DNA from: a virus
Reading direction: 5' to 3' (one strand)
Length of the DNA stretch: 64,000 nucleotides
IMG/VR virus record: IMGVR_UViG_3300009034_000007
Location: 1 to 64,000 of that record
Position numbers and translations under genes: made by a program. Below, one piece after another: positions 42,536-50,700 of the stretch; position 1 is the stretch's first letter, and every line of letters starts with the position of its first letter. A model generated the notes under the pieces. That model ran no database searches and had not been told where the DNA came from. It worked only from the letters and a program-made list of their open reading frames with translations.

Positions 42536-42708
42536 TGACCAGAGCAGATAATATTGCATCACATGGTCGAATTGGACGAGCCTCAGCCGTGACAATAATT
42601 TCATTTGGACGGCTCATTGAATCATGGCGAATAACTGTCATTGTTGAAGTTATGAGGCTTATGTCAGAAATTAAACGAACAATGGAACTTGTATCAAGGA
42701 TCAAATAA
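42535..42708 (+). CDS. 57-residue basic protein
   Basis: A small frame in a gap between larger genes. The ATG overlaps the preceding stop (TAATG). The protein is basic (12 Arg/Lys) and hydrophobic. The next gene encodes an equally long, strongly acidic protein. It may be a small structural protein. Confidence 0.55.
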   Translation: MTRADNIASHGRIGRASAVTIISFGRLIESWRITVIVEVMRLMSEIKRTMELVSRIK

Positions 42709-42881
42709 TGGAACCTGAAGTTTTAGAAATGATATCACAGATAGATTTCACTATCGCAGGGCTATCAGCAGTAGACATGGAAATAGATGGGATGTCACAA
42801 ATTGACTCTCAGATTAACCTTGTCAGTAGTGTTGATACAACTGTTGAAATAGAATCTAGACTGGATTTGGAAGAGGTTTAA
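42708..42881 (+). CDS. 57-residue acidic protein
   Basis: Starts one base inside the preceding stop, with AAGGA upstream. It is very acidic and shows a repeated short pattern (SQID..I..LS.VD..ID), like short trimeric beta fibres. It matches the preceding gene in length but is opposite in charge. Confidence 0.55.
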   Translation: MEPEVLEMISQIDFTIAGLSAVDMEIDGMSQIDSQINLVSSVDTTVEIESRLDLEEV

Positions 42882-43160
42882 ATGAGCAAATTTTATGTAG
42901 GAGATGAACCACTTATCTATATCGATTGTGTAAATGATATCTCTGCGGCCAGCGAAGTCAAGATTCGGTATGAACGTTCTGATGGAACATCGGGTTATTG
43001 GGATGGTACTCCATTAGGTGCAACTCATATTACATATCAATGTCTAGCTACTGATCTTGACATAGGTGGTACGTGGAAATTCCAGGCTTATGTTGTAGTT
43101 GGTGGTCGAGTTTATCATGGAGATACAGTTGAACAACTGATAAGTACATTAGGCAAGTAA
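42882..43160 (+). CDS. Small virion structural protein, 92 aa
   Basis: A beta-sandwich-like small protein (YVGDEPLIYIDC, VKIRYERSDGT, WKFQAYVVVGG). Similar proteins occur in baseplate and fibre regions of phages. GAGG upstream. Last structural gene before the glycan module. Confidence 0.55.
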   Translation: MSKFYVGDEPLIYIDCVNDISAASEVKIRYERSDGTSGYWDGTPLGATHITYQCLATDLDIGGTWKFQAYVVVGGRVYHGDTVEQLISTLGK

Positions 43161-43170
43161 AGGAGGACGT

Positions 43171-44082
43171 ATGAACGTTCTATTTGTGGGCGGGGGTAGA
43201 AGGATTGAATTAGCCAAACGATTCATAGCAAGGGGCTACAAGATATTTGCTTATGAGTTACATTCCAATGTTCCTATTAGTTCTGTTGCACGAATCGTTG
43301 AAGGTTGCAAATGGACAGATGAAGGACTTTCCGATCATCTTCTTGCAACTATACAAGAACATAATATTGATTTAGTGTTTCCCCTACAAGATGAAGCTAT
43401 TAGACTTTGTGCTGAATTATCTGATGTAGGAGCTAAAGTTGTAGCATCCAATCCTGAAACGGCTGATATCTGTTTTGATAAATTTGAATTTGAAGACTTT
43501 ATAATGGGAGTTCTTCCTAATGTCTATCCAGTAGATATTAGCCAGTATCCAAAGATTATAAAACCTCGGTTTGGCTTTGGGTCGCGAAATGTAAGAATTG
43601 CCAACAGTCTTACGGATATTATGAGATGGGAAAAGGAGTTAGGAGATAGATTATACCTTGATAATGTTATTCAAAGAAAAATAGAGGGCGTGGAATATTC
43701 GGTAGATTCATATTTTGATCGTGATTGTAAATGGGTACAATCTGTTCCTAGAACTAGAATACGAGTGGGAAGCGGAGAAGTAATTACTAGTAAAACAGTT
43801 TACAATCCAAAATTAAGATCGCTTACAGCACTGGTTGGTGAAAAATTAGGAATTCGTGGACCATCAAATACGCAATGGATTGTTGATAAACACGGACATC
43901 CATATATTGTAGAGGTAAATGCGAGATTTGGTGGTGGATACACACTCAGCATGGAAGCAGGCATGGATACAATTTCCTTTATTGAGTATGATTATTTTGG
44001 AATAGGAAAATCTAGAGTTATTCATCCAATTACCTATAATCTGCTCTTAGAAAGGAGCTATAGGGATCATTATTATGGATAA
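43171..44082 (+). CDS. ATP-grasp ligase (carbamoyl-phosphate-synthase-like)
   Basis: 303 residues. An N-terminal Rossmann-like VLFVGGGRR start, an ATP-binding KPRFGFGSRNV segment near residue 131, and the magnesium motif VEVNARFGGG near residue 247 identify an ATP-grasp enzyme of the CarB/PylC type. In surface-glycan clusters such enzymes can attach amino acids or other acids to amino sugars. With perosamine-type chemistry nearby, N-acylation of a sugar is a plausible role. Confidence 0.75.
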   Translation: MNVLFVGGGRRIELAKRFIARGYKIFAYELHSNVPISSVARIVEGCKWTDEGLSDHLLATIQEHNIDLVFPLQDEAIRLCAELSDVGAKVVASNPETADICFDKFEFEDFIMGVLPNVYPVDISQYPKIIKPRFGFGSRNVRIANSLTDIMRWEKELGDRLYLDNVIQRKIEGVEYSVDSYFDRDCKWVQSVPRTRIRVGSGEVITSKTVYNPKLRSLTALVGEKLGIRGPSNTQWIVDKHGHPYIVEVNARFGGGYTLSMEAGMDTISFIEYDYFGIGKSRVIHPITYNLLLERSYRDHYYG

Positions 44083-44368
44083 TAAAAGGGTTGTATTTGA
44101 TATGGATGGAGTAATTTGTGAGGAAGTTCCTACATTTGATCGATCACTAGCTGAACCAAATTGGAATGTGATACATAAGATGCAGGACTTACGAGAGGCG
44201 GGATGGTTTATCATCATTTATACAGGCAGAGGATGGGCTGAATATAATATGACACAGGATTGGTTAGCTTGTCATGGTGTGCCGTATGATCTGTTGATAT
44301 GTGGAAAACCGCTTTATGATTATTGGATTGATGATCGAGCGTTTAGACCAAAGGATTTAACTTTATGA
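44075..44368 (+). CDS. HAD-superfamily phosphatase, short
   Basis: 97 residues. DMDGVIC at 9-15 is the HAD motif I, IIIYTGRG near residue 48 is motif II, and YWIDDR near residue 87 is motif III. It resembles short capsule-biosynthesis phosphatases. It probably dephosphorylates a sugar phosphate. Overlaps neighbours by 8 and 4 bases. Confidence 0.75.
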   Translation: MDNKRVVFDMDGVICEEVPTFDRSLAEPNWNVIHKMQDLREAGWFIIIYTGRGWAEYNMTQDWLACHGVPYDLLICGKPLYDYWIDDRAFRPKDLTL

Positions 44369-44883
44369 CGAGTCAGGAAAAAATACGGGAGATATTATTG
44401 GAAATTCTACCAATCTTGAACTTTAACAATATTAAATATTGGGTTGATTGTGGTACTTTACTAGGTATTATACGAGATGGTGATATCATTGAGTGGGATG
44501 ATGATGCTGATCTTGGTGTTTTGTACACTTCTGAGAATTGGAAAAAATTATTAATATGTATCAAATCTATTGATAAATTTATATTTGCACCAATGAACGG
44601 TATTCGTCCACGATTTTATTATACTGAACCTCGTTCACATGAGCCGTGGATAGATTTCTATGGATGGGTAGATAAAGAAACAGCAAACATGCAAGGACGA
44701 TATTCTAGTATAGAAACTGGTTTTCATCGAGGATTGTGGCCTTATAAAAACCATATAGGAACACCAGTAAAAATTCAGTGGAAAGGAATAGACATATTTA
44801 TACCACAAAATCCTGAAGAACGATTGATTCATTTATATGGCAAAAGCTGGAAAAATCCTATAAAAAAGATTCCTTACTGGTGA
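44365..44883 (+). CDS. LicD-family phosphotransferase-like protein
   Basis: 172 residues. GTLLG at 30-34, RDGD soon after, and WDDDADLG at 44-51 form the nucleotidyltransferase-fold signature of LicD/fukutin proteins. LicD adds phosphocholine (or related alcohols) to surface glycans. The size is shorter than typical LicD (about 270), so it is a minimal version. Strong link to the glycan module. Confidence 0.8.
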   Translation: MTSQEKIREILLEILPILNFNNIKYWVDCGTLLGIIRDGDIIEWDDDADLGVLYTSENWKKLLICIKSIDKFIFAPMNGIRPRFYYTEPRSHEPWIDFYGWVDKETANMQGRYSSIETGFHRGLWPYKNHIGTPVKIQWKGIDIFIPQNPEERLIHLYGKSWKNPIKKIPYW

Positions 44884-44887
44884 TTAC

Positions 44888-46168
44888 ATGGATAATTGGC
44901 AAGAGCATGTCAAAATTTTAACTGTCAATAAAACCTATCAAGTTCCTACACGTGGGGAATCCATTCTAGACCCTGCTGGTCGTGTATTTGAATTTGAAGA
45001 CGGAATTTATCGAGCTATTACGAAAGGATATGTTCCAACCGCTAAAGCTATTTTAGCTTCACCTGTGATAGATAAAATATTTGAGGTAGGATTAATTGAA
45101 ACTGAATTTTGTGACTTACAAGTAGACGGTTACGCCGCAGTTTTGAAGCATCGGAAGATTGATTTTCAATCACTTTCTTACGAGTGGTCGCCTTCTACGA
45201 TTAGGGATGGAGCTAAAATGGTAGCCGCTTTAGGGCGGATCCTCTATGAAAATGGATATAGTTATCGAGATGGGAATATGCCCAATGTTTTAATTGATTA
45301 TACTAATCCTAAATTTATAGATTTCACATCACTTTTAGCCATTGGAAGTCTTCCTAACAGTAGACGCTTAGAACCTCTAGATTTTCCGTGGGAATTCAGT
45401 GGAATTTATATTCACAATTGGTTTAGTTTACTATCAAAATATACATCAAACATAACAAAAGATGGAGCCTACTCTATACGAAAAGATTATATAAATGACG
45501 CTCTTAGTTTTTTTGACGCTATTGTTGATTATCTAGATAGTGCTGAATTTGAATATGAAACTACGGAGTGGCGAGGATATGGAGGAAGCAAATTTAATTT
45601 TCAAGATTTGAACCCAAAGCATCAAGCTTTTTATGATTTTCTTGTTACAATACAATCTGATCATGTTAATACTTTATTGGATATAGGAGGGAATAAGGGA
45701 TTATATAGTCTTGTGGCACAAGACTTAGGTTGGAAAGTGGTAAATTTTGATATTGATATTTATTCAATTATGCAGTTATATGAATATCTTAAAGGAACAG
45801 ATAAACAAATTTTACCGCTGGTTATAAATTTTCTAAGTCCAATGAAACGCATACGAGGGCTTCCATCCGCTGTCGAGCGATTAAAGTGTGATGTAACTGT
45901 ATTCTTAGCTCTAATACATCATCTATGTTTACGGCAAGGTATTATATTTGAGCAGATTATTGATCAACTTGATGCGTTTACTAAATACTATTGTATAGTA
46001 GAGTTTATTCCGCTTGGCGATAAGCATGTAGGGAACTGGGCTAAACCAAGTTGGTATCGGCAACAAAATTTTGTTGTAAAAATGAAGGAACGGGGATTTC
46101 AATTGATCAACCAAGCACCATCGTCACCATCACCACGAACAATGTTATTATTTGCAAGGAGTATATAA
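44888..46168 (+). CDS. Kinase-like domain fused to SAM methyltransferase
   Basis: 426 residues. The N-terminal half has a protein-kinase-like catalytic loop RDGNMPN (127-133) and a DFT motif at 145-147, the places of HRD..N and DFG. The C-terminal half starts with LLDIGGNKGLYS near residue 263, the SAM-binding motif I of class I methyltransferases. It may modify a sugar or its lipid carrier. A fusion of these two folds is known in nodulation- and glycan-related proteins. Start has no strong ribosome site. Confidence 0.7.
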   Translation: MDNWQEHVKILTVNKTYQVPTRGESILDPAGRVFEFEDGIYRAITKGYVPTAKAILASPVIDKIFEVGLIETEFCDLQVDGYAAVLKHRKIDFQSLSYEWSPSTIRDGAKMVAALGRILYENGYSYRDGNMPNVLIDYTNPKFIDFTSLLAIGSLPNSRRLEPLDFPWEFSGIYIHNWFSLLSKYTSNITKDGAYSIRKDYINDALSFFDAIVDYLDSAEFEYETTEWRGYGGSKFNFQDLNPKHQAFYDFLVTIQSDHVNTLLDIGGNKGLYSLVAQDLGWKVVNFDIDIYSIMQLYEYLKGTDKQILPLVINFLSPMKRIRGLPSAVERLKCDVTVFLALIHHLCLRQGIIFEQIIDQLDAFTKYYCIVEFIPLGDKHVGNWAKPSWYRQQNFVVKMKERGFQLINQAPSSPSPRTMLLFARSI

Positions 46169-46467
46169 TGGATACGATAGGCGGGCTAATCGATAAGTTG
46201 ATTACAGTCGATATGAAAACGTGGTATGCTCAAGAGGATTTTTATAAAATCCGAAAGATGTCATACGATGAATTTAGAAATATTTATTTCAATGAAAAGG
46301 GAATGAAGGAATTATGGGAACAATTCCAAACAGGGATTGATCTCAATCTTCAACGTAATGTTATCATCGATGAGCTTGATCAAACTTTACATGAAATGAT
46401 GAAGGCCGTAAAGGAAGGAAAGCAGGTTGAGGGTAAATTCATTCAAAAGAAACATAAAACATACTAG
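46168..46467 (+). CDS. Small helical protein in the glycan module, 99 aa
   Basis: The ATG at 46168 overlaps the preceding stop (TAATG), so the start is well supported; the longer frame upstream is overlap only. The protein begins with a TIGGLIDKL segment and is helical, with a Lys-rich C-terminus ending in KHKTY. I recall similar proteins next to nucleotide-sugar genes but cannot name the family. Confidence 0.55.
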   Translation: MDTIGGLIDKLITVDMKTWYAQEDFYKIRKMSYDEFRNIYFNEKGMKELWEQFQTGIDLNLQRNVIIDELDQTLHEMMKAVKEGKQVEGKFIQKKHKTY

Positions 46468-46478
46468 GAGAGGTAATT

Positions 46479-47042
46479 ATGTCACTGAGCTTAACTGCGG
46501 AAAATTTAAAAAATCACGTCCACACTCGAATTTTCTTTGAGACTGGAACTTTTACAGGGGGAGGAGTATCCGTTGCTAGGGCGGTAGGTTTTGAGAGGAT
46601 CATCAGTATAGAAATATACGAGCCTTATCAAAAAGCTAACATAAAACGATTTGCGGGTCTTCCTGGTATAGAGTTACATACTGGAGATTCTGAAGAACTT
46701 TTATGGCCTATTATAAAAGATATTAATGAACCAATTACGTTTTTTTTGGACAGTCATATAGTTGTACAAACAGGAAATGTGTCAGGTATTAGGGAGATTC
46801 CGTTACTTCAAGAACTTGAAATAATTAGCCGACACCCAATAAAATCACATGTCCTTTTGATCGATGATCGTAGAATGATGGGACATGAGACACATCCTGG
46901 TGGCTGGATTTCGCAGGAATGGACGGATATTTTGGAGGAGCATGTTATGAAATCTATTTATACCATTAATCCTGATTATAATATTTATTATGAGGATACG
47001 GTAAACGGTAAACAAGATTTGATAATTGCTAAAGTTCAATGA
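46479..47042 (+). CDS. SAM-dependent methyltransferase
   Basis: 187 residues. The motif I region FFETGTFTGGG at residues about 19-29, followed by an acidic strand end (SIEIYEPY) and a GDSEELL loop, resembles class I small-molecule methyltransferases. A LLIDDRR segment near residue 127 follows. It may methylate a sugar. AGGAGAGG ribosome site. Confidence 0.65.
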   Translation: MSLSLTAENLKNHVHTRIFFETGTFTGGGVSVARAVGFERIISIEIYEPYQKANIKRFAGLPGIELHTGDSEELLWPIIKDINEPITFFLDSHIVVQTGNVSGIREIPLLQELEIISRHPIKSHVLLIDDRRMMGHETHPGGWISQEWTDILEEHVMKSIYTINPDYNIYYEDTVNGKQDLIIAKVQ

Positions 47043-47671
47043 AACGAGCATACTTTGTGGTAGGACCAGAGAGTGCGGGAAATCGTATGATGACTCAAGC
47101 ACTTCTTGAAGCTAAAGATTTTGGGGCTGGAGGAATACCAATTGAACATTATGAAGATGGTAACATAGCCTATGAGTGGAATCCTTGGTGGGTAAAGAAA
47201 ACCGAAGAAGGATTTGTACAGGATATATTAAATAGCTTACTAACAGCTCCCGACGAAATTATTTTCTTTTTGAGTGTACCAAGAAAAGCTTGGCCTAACA
47301 AGGAATGGGTTCCAATAGCTCAAATTGTTCAGGCTATGCTGGATAAGAGTTATAAAGTTTATCCAATTGTAATGTCACGATTTTGGAAGTATGTAGCACG
47401 ATCACAGGTTACTAGAGGCCATGTTCCTACTTATGATTTAGCTAAAAGGTATGTCCGTAGAGCTTATCGTTATATACTTGATGAATTAGATTTAGTTAAT
47501 GTACCAATGTATTTAGTGGAGTACGAACAATTTGTTACAGAACCCGATTATCGTAGAGCTGTACTAAAAACGCTTGATGTTGATGGAGAACCACAAATGG
47601 AGTTCTTCAATGCAAATCTGAAGTATAAGGAAGGCGAGGATGATATCAATATACAGACCATATCTACCTAA
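47039..47671 (+). CDS. P-loop sulfotransferase-like protein
   Basis: 210 residues. GPESAGNRMM at residues 9-18 is the 5'-phosphosulfate loop of sulfotransferase folds, and VEYEQFVTEP near residue 160 corresponds to the typical C-terminal part. It could transfer sulfate from PAPS to a glycan. The start overlaps the methyltransferase stop and the end overlaps the aminotransferase start by 32 bases. Confidence 0.65.
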   Translation: MKRAYFVVGPESAGNRMMTQALLEAKDFGAGGIPIEHYEDGNIAYEWNPWWVKKTEEGFVQDILNSLLTAPDEIIFFLSVPRKAWPNKEWVPIAQIVQAMLDKSYKVYPIVMSRFWKYVARSQVTRGHVPTYDLAKRYVRRAYRYILDELDLVNVPMYLVEYEQFVTEPDYRRAVLKTLDVDGEPQMEFFNANLKYKEGEDDINIQTIST

Positions 47672-48749
47672 AGGTATGTTTAAATATGCTTATGATGCGT
47701 TGGAATCTACATGGATTTCATCACAAGGTAAGTATATGAACCAAGTACCAGAAATGTTAGAAGAGGCATTGGGAGTAAAATATGCCTTGCTATGCAATAA
47801 TGGTACATCAGCTATGCATCTTGTAGCAAGAACCTTAAAATATAAATATCCTGATATCAAGGGAATCCTAGTTCCAAATAATGTATATGTTGCGGCATGG
47901 AACGCTTTTCTGTTTGATAAAGAATTTACTTTATATCCGATTGATGCTGATGTTTACACATGGAATGTAGACATATCAAAATTACAAGCTAATGCTGATA
48001 AGGCATATGCGATCTTATGGGTACATAATCTAGGAAATACAATCGATGCTCCACAAATGCGACGGTATTTTCCTGAACATGTGTTTGTTGAGGATGCATG
48101 TGAGGCTTTTGGTGGAACTTATCTAAATCGAGCGCTCCATGCAGGAACAGCATCATTCTGTTCAGGGTTATCATTTTTTGCCAATAAAAACATAACTTGT
48201 GGTGAAGGTGGAGCCTTTCTTACTAATAGTTTAGAGGCATATAAATATGCTAGATTGTTATGGGGGCAGGGTCAGTCGGCTACAAAGTTTATTCATGATG
48301 ATCTTGGTTACAATTATAGAATGACAAACGTACAAGCGGCAATTTTGCGTGGTCAGTTGGAATATGCTGTTGAGATCATGGAGATGAAAACCGAGGTTTT
48401 TAATCGATACTTTGAAGCATTTACGAAAGAACCTACTCTGCGAGTACAACAGACAATTGATGGTGGTACTCATTCATTATGGATGTATGGGGTGCGGATA
48501 CCTGGAAATCCTGGATATGATCGAGCTAAGGAGTTCTTTGACCGACATCATATTGAAACACGACCAATGTTCTATCCAATTACGCGTCATAAACATCTTA
48601 GTCACATTGAATGTGAAACGGACGTAGCAGAACTTCTAGCTCAGGAATGTATTGTTATCCCATCATATCCAGAACTTGCAATGGAAAAAGAAATACAAGA
48701 TTATATCATTAAAAAGGTGATAGAATATAGTAGGGAGGGATGGAGATGA
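47640..48749 (+). CDS. DegT/DnrJ-family sugar aminotransferase
   Basis: 369 residues, the family's normal length. The PLP lysine is Lys183 in FFANKNITCGEGG, with EDACEAFG at 151-158 and NNGTSAMH at 53-60. Such enzymes convert 4-keto sugars to 4-amino sugars. With Gmd at 33663 the natural product is GDP-perosamine, but dTDP- or UDP-sugars cannot be ruled out by sequence. GGAAGG upstream. Confidence 0.88.
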   Translation: MISIYRPYLPKGMFKYAYDALESTWISSQGKYMNQVPEMLEEALGVKYALLCNNGTSAMHLVARTLKYKYPDIKGILVPNNVYVAAWNAFLFDKEFTLYPIDADVYTWNVDISKLQANADKAYAILWVHNLGNTIDAPQMRRYFPEHVFVEDACEAFGGTYLNRALHAGTASFCSGLSFFANKNITCGEGGAFLTNSLEAYKYARLLWGQGQSATKFIHDDLGYNYRMTNVQAAILRGQLEYAVEIMEMKTEVFNRYFEAFTKEPTLRVQQTIDGGTHSLWMYGVRIPGNPGYDRAKEFFDRHHIETRPMFYPITRHKHLSHIECETDVAELLAQECIVIPSYPELAMEKEIQDYIIKKVIEYSREGWR

Positions 48750-48916
48750 CTCAAGAGGAAAAAATAGAAATTGTGGAAGCAAAACTACCTGTGTATAGAT
48801 GGAAAGTTAGGGTTTTACCTGCAATTGATATTTGTACAGAAAAACGACCTAGTAGATGGGTACGGTTTTGGCAACGATTTTTTTTGAATTGGGTATGGGA
48901 GGAACTGGATGTTTAG
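48746..48916 (+). CDS. Small Trp/Arg-rich protein, 56 aa
   Basis: The ATG overlaps the aminotransferase stop and the end overlaps the next ATG. The C-terminal half is Trp/Arg/Phe-rich (RWVRFWQRFF), suggesting membrane association. GGGAGGG precedes it. No family recognised. Confidence 0.55.
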   Translation: MTQEEKIEIVEAKLPVYRWKVRVLPAIDICTEKRPSRWVRFWQRFFLNWVWEELDV

Positions 48917-49808
48917 GAGATGTGTCTTCTATAACTGGTATGGAAACGGCGATCTGTTCAATTCTAGAGAATTCGTCAAAGATATCATGATGCAATTTCG
49001 TGATTTAGGTGTCAATGAATTTTATTATGCACATGGTAAAGTGCCACGATTTTTTGAGGATATCGATGACCTACAGTATATGCGTATCAATGAATTTTGT
49101 GATAACTCAAAACATTACAATTTTGCTGGTACAGATGCGTATGTGGATATATATATTAATACATGGATTGGCTTAGAAGCTAAATATGTCTTACCTGGAA
49201 TTGGGTGTACTATTCGTAAGAATCGTGAAATGTACAATGATATGTTTGCTGAGATGAACCTTTCCATTCATCTAGATAAAGATTATCTGGATTATCTCCC
49301 ACAAATTGATTTTTCCAAGATTAATCCAGACGCTATTAATCGAATGAACCTGTGGTTGTCTCAGCATCTAACTAAGAAAATTATAATTGCCAATGGACCA
49401 GTTCATTCAGGGCAAGCTGAAAACTTTGATATGAATCCGATTGTAGATATGATAGCGACTGAGTATCCAAATCGTTTGATTTTATATACTCAACGATTTG
49501 ATGCTGTACAGAAAAACGCAATTTATACAGGGGATATTACTCAAACTGAGGATGATTTTGACCTAAATGAGATTGCTTATCTGAGTTTAAATGCTGAGGC
49601 TGTGATTAGTCGAGCATCTGGACCTGCTACTTTTACTCAAGTTAAAGAAAATTGTCTAGATAAGCACATGAAATACATAGTATTTTCATACGGTCCCGCA
49701 GTTACATATTTTGCGTATCCTGACCATATACCAGCACAAATTCATTGGTCGGAGGCTACGGATAAGGATGAAATTATGGAAGTGATAAGGGAGGTATTAG
49801 ATGAGTAA
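48909..49808 (+). CDS. Glycosyltransferase-like protein (GT-B type)
   Basis: 299 residues. The start resembles GT9-type heptosyltransferases (YNWYGNGDLFNS), and a IIIANGP segment opens the second Rossmann half at about residue 157. The C-terminal part has RASGPATF, compatible with a sugar-nucleotide site. GGAGG is properly placed upstream. Likely transfers a sugar in the glycan pathway; donor unknown. Confidence 0.6.
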   Translation: MFRRCVFYNWYGNGDLFNSREFVKDIMMQFRDLGVNEFYYAHGKVPRFFEDIDDLQYMRINEFCDNSKHYNFAGTDAYVDIYINTWIGLEAKYVLPGIGCTIRKNREMYNDMFAEMNLSIHLDKDYLDYLPQIDFSKINPDAINRMNLWLSQHLTKKIIIANGPVHSGQAENFDMNPIVDMIATEYPNRLILYTQRFDAVQKNAIYTGDITQTEDDFDLNEIAYLSLNAEAVISRASGPATFTQVKENCLDKHMKYIVFSYGPAVTYFAYPDHIPAQIHWSEATDKDEIMEVIREVLDE

Positions 49809-50700
49809 AACAGTTGTTGGTATAGTGACTTTCGGTAATTTACCTTTTACTAAATTGGCTATTGAGGGAGTACAAGCTACAGTTAAAAAGCCGTATGAAA
49901 TTTTCGTGGTGGTTGGTAAGCCAGGAGATATCGAAACTGCCTCGTACTTAGCGGAAAAAGGAATCAAACATGTTGTTCATGATGAGAATTGGGGATTTCC
50001 ATATTCATTGAATGATATTTATGATTTCACATGGAAGGATAATGATAATGACTATTTGGTTATCATGGGAAATGATGTAATCCCATACCCTAAAGCCATT
50101 GATGCATTGATTGAAACAGCAGATAGTCGGGAGTTTGAATGGGTATGTGCTAGTCAATATGATGTTCGAGACTTGTTGAAAACTCATCCAGAATTTCGAC
50201 CTTATTTCAATGCTAGTTGTAACGTGACAGATTTCAGCCATAGATGTTGGGAAACATTTACAAATTGGGATAGACCCATGAATGTTATTGGGCCTGGAAT
50301 GAGTGATGTTCATAACTTGGCTTTATATAAAAGATCAGTTTTCGAGAAGGTTGGTTATATTGATGTGAATTTCTATCCAGCATATTTTTCGGATAATGAT
50401 TATTGTCGTAGAAGTGCAAATCTTGGTATATCATCGTGTACTTTAACAAATGCTATGTATTTTCACTTCTGGAGTAGAACTATTTATCAAGAAACGGGTG
50501 GTTCAAACCATGAATTTTTTAGGGCAAACGCTTCATTTTATAATATTAAGTGGGGTGGCCCATTTGGAAGTGAACGTTTTACTGTTCCGTTCAATGGTAT
50601 TGAATATCCACTTTGTCCTGGAGTTAATTTGAAACCTGAAACAGAAATTTTTGACAGGGGACGTGAAAAGGATATTATTAAATATTGGATGTATAGATAA
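49801..50700 (+). CDS. Family 2-like glycosyltransferase
   Basis: 299 residues of GT-A type. VVGIVTFGN at the N-terminus, then YLVIMGNDVIP (the acidic catalytic strand) near residue 84 and FYPAYFSDNDYCRR near residue 190 match GT2 organisation. A sugar donor is not evident. Overlaps the preceding gene by eight bases and the terminase by one. Confidence 0.8.
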   Translation: MSKTVVGIVTFGNLPFTKLAIEGVQATVKKPYEIFVVVGKPGDIETASYLAEKGIKHVVHDENWGFPYSLNDIYDFTWKDNDNDYLVIMGNDVIPYPKAIDALIETADSREFEWVCASQYDVRDLLKTHPEFRPYFNASCNVTDFSHRCWETFTNWDRPMNVIGPGMSDVHNLALYKRSVFEKVGYIDVNFYPAYFSDNDYCRRSANLGISSCTLTNAMYFHFWSRTIYQETGGSNHEFFRANASFYNIKWGGPFGSERFTVPFNGIEYPLCPGVNLKPETEIFDRGREKDIIKYWMYR

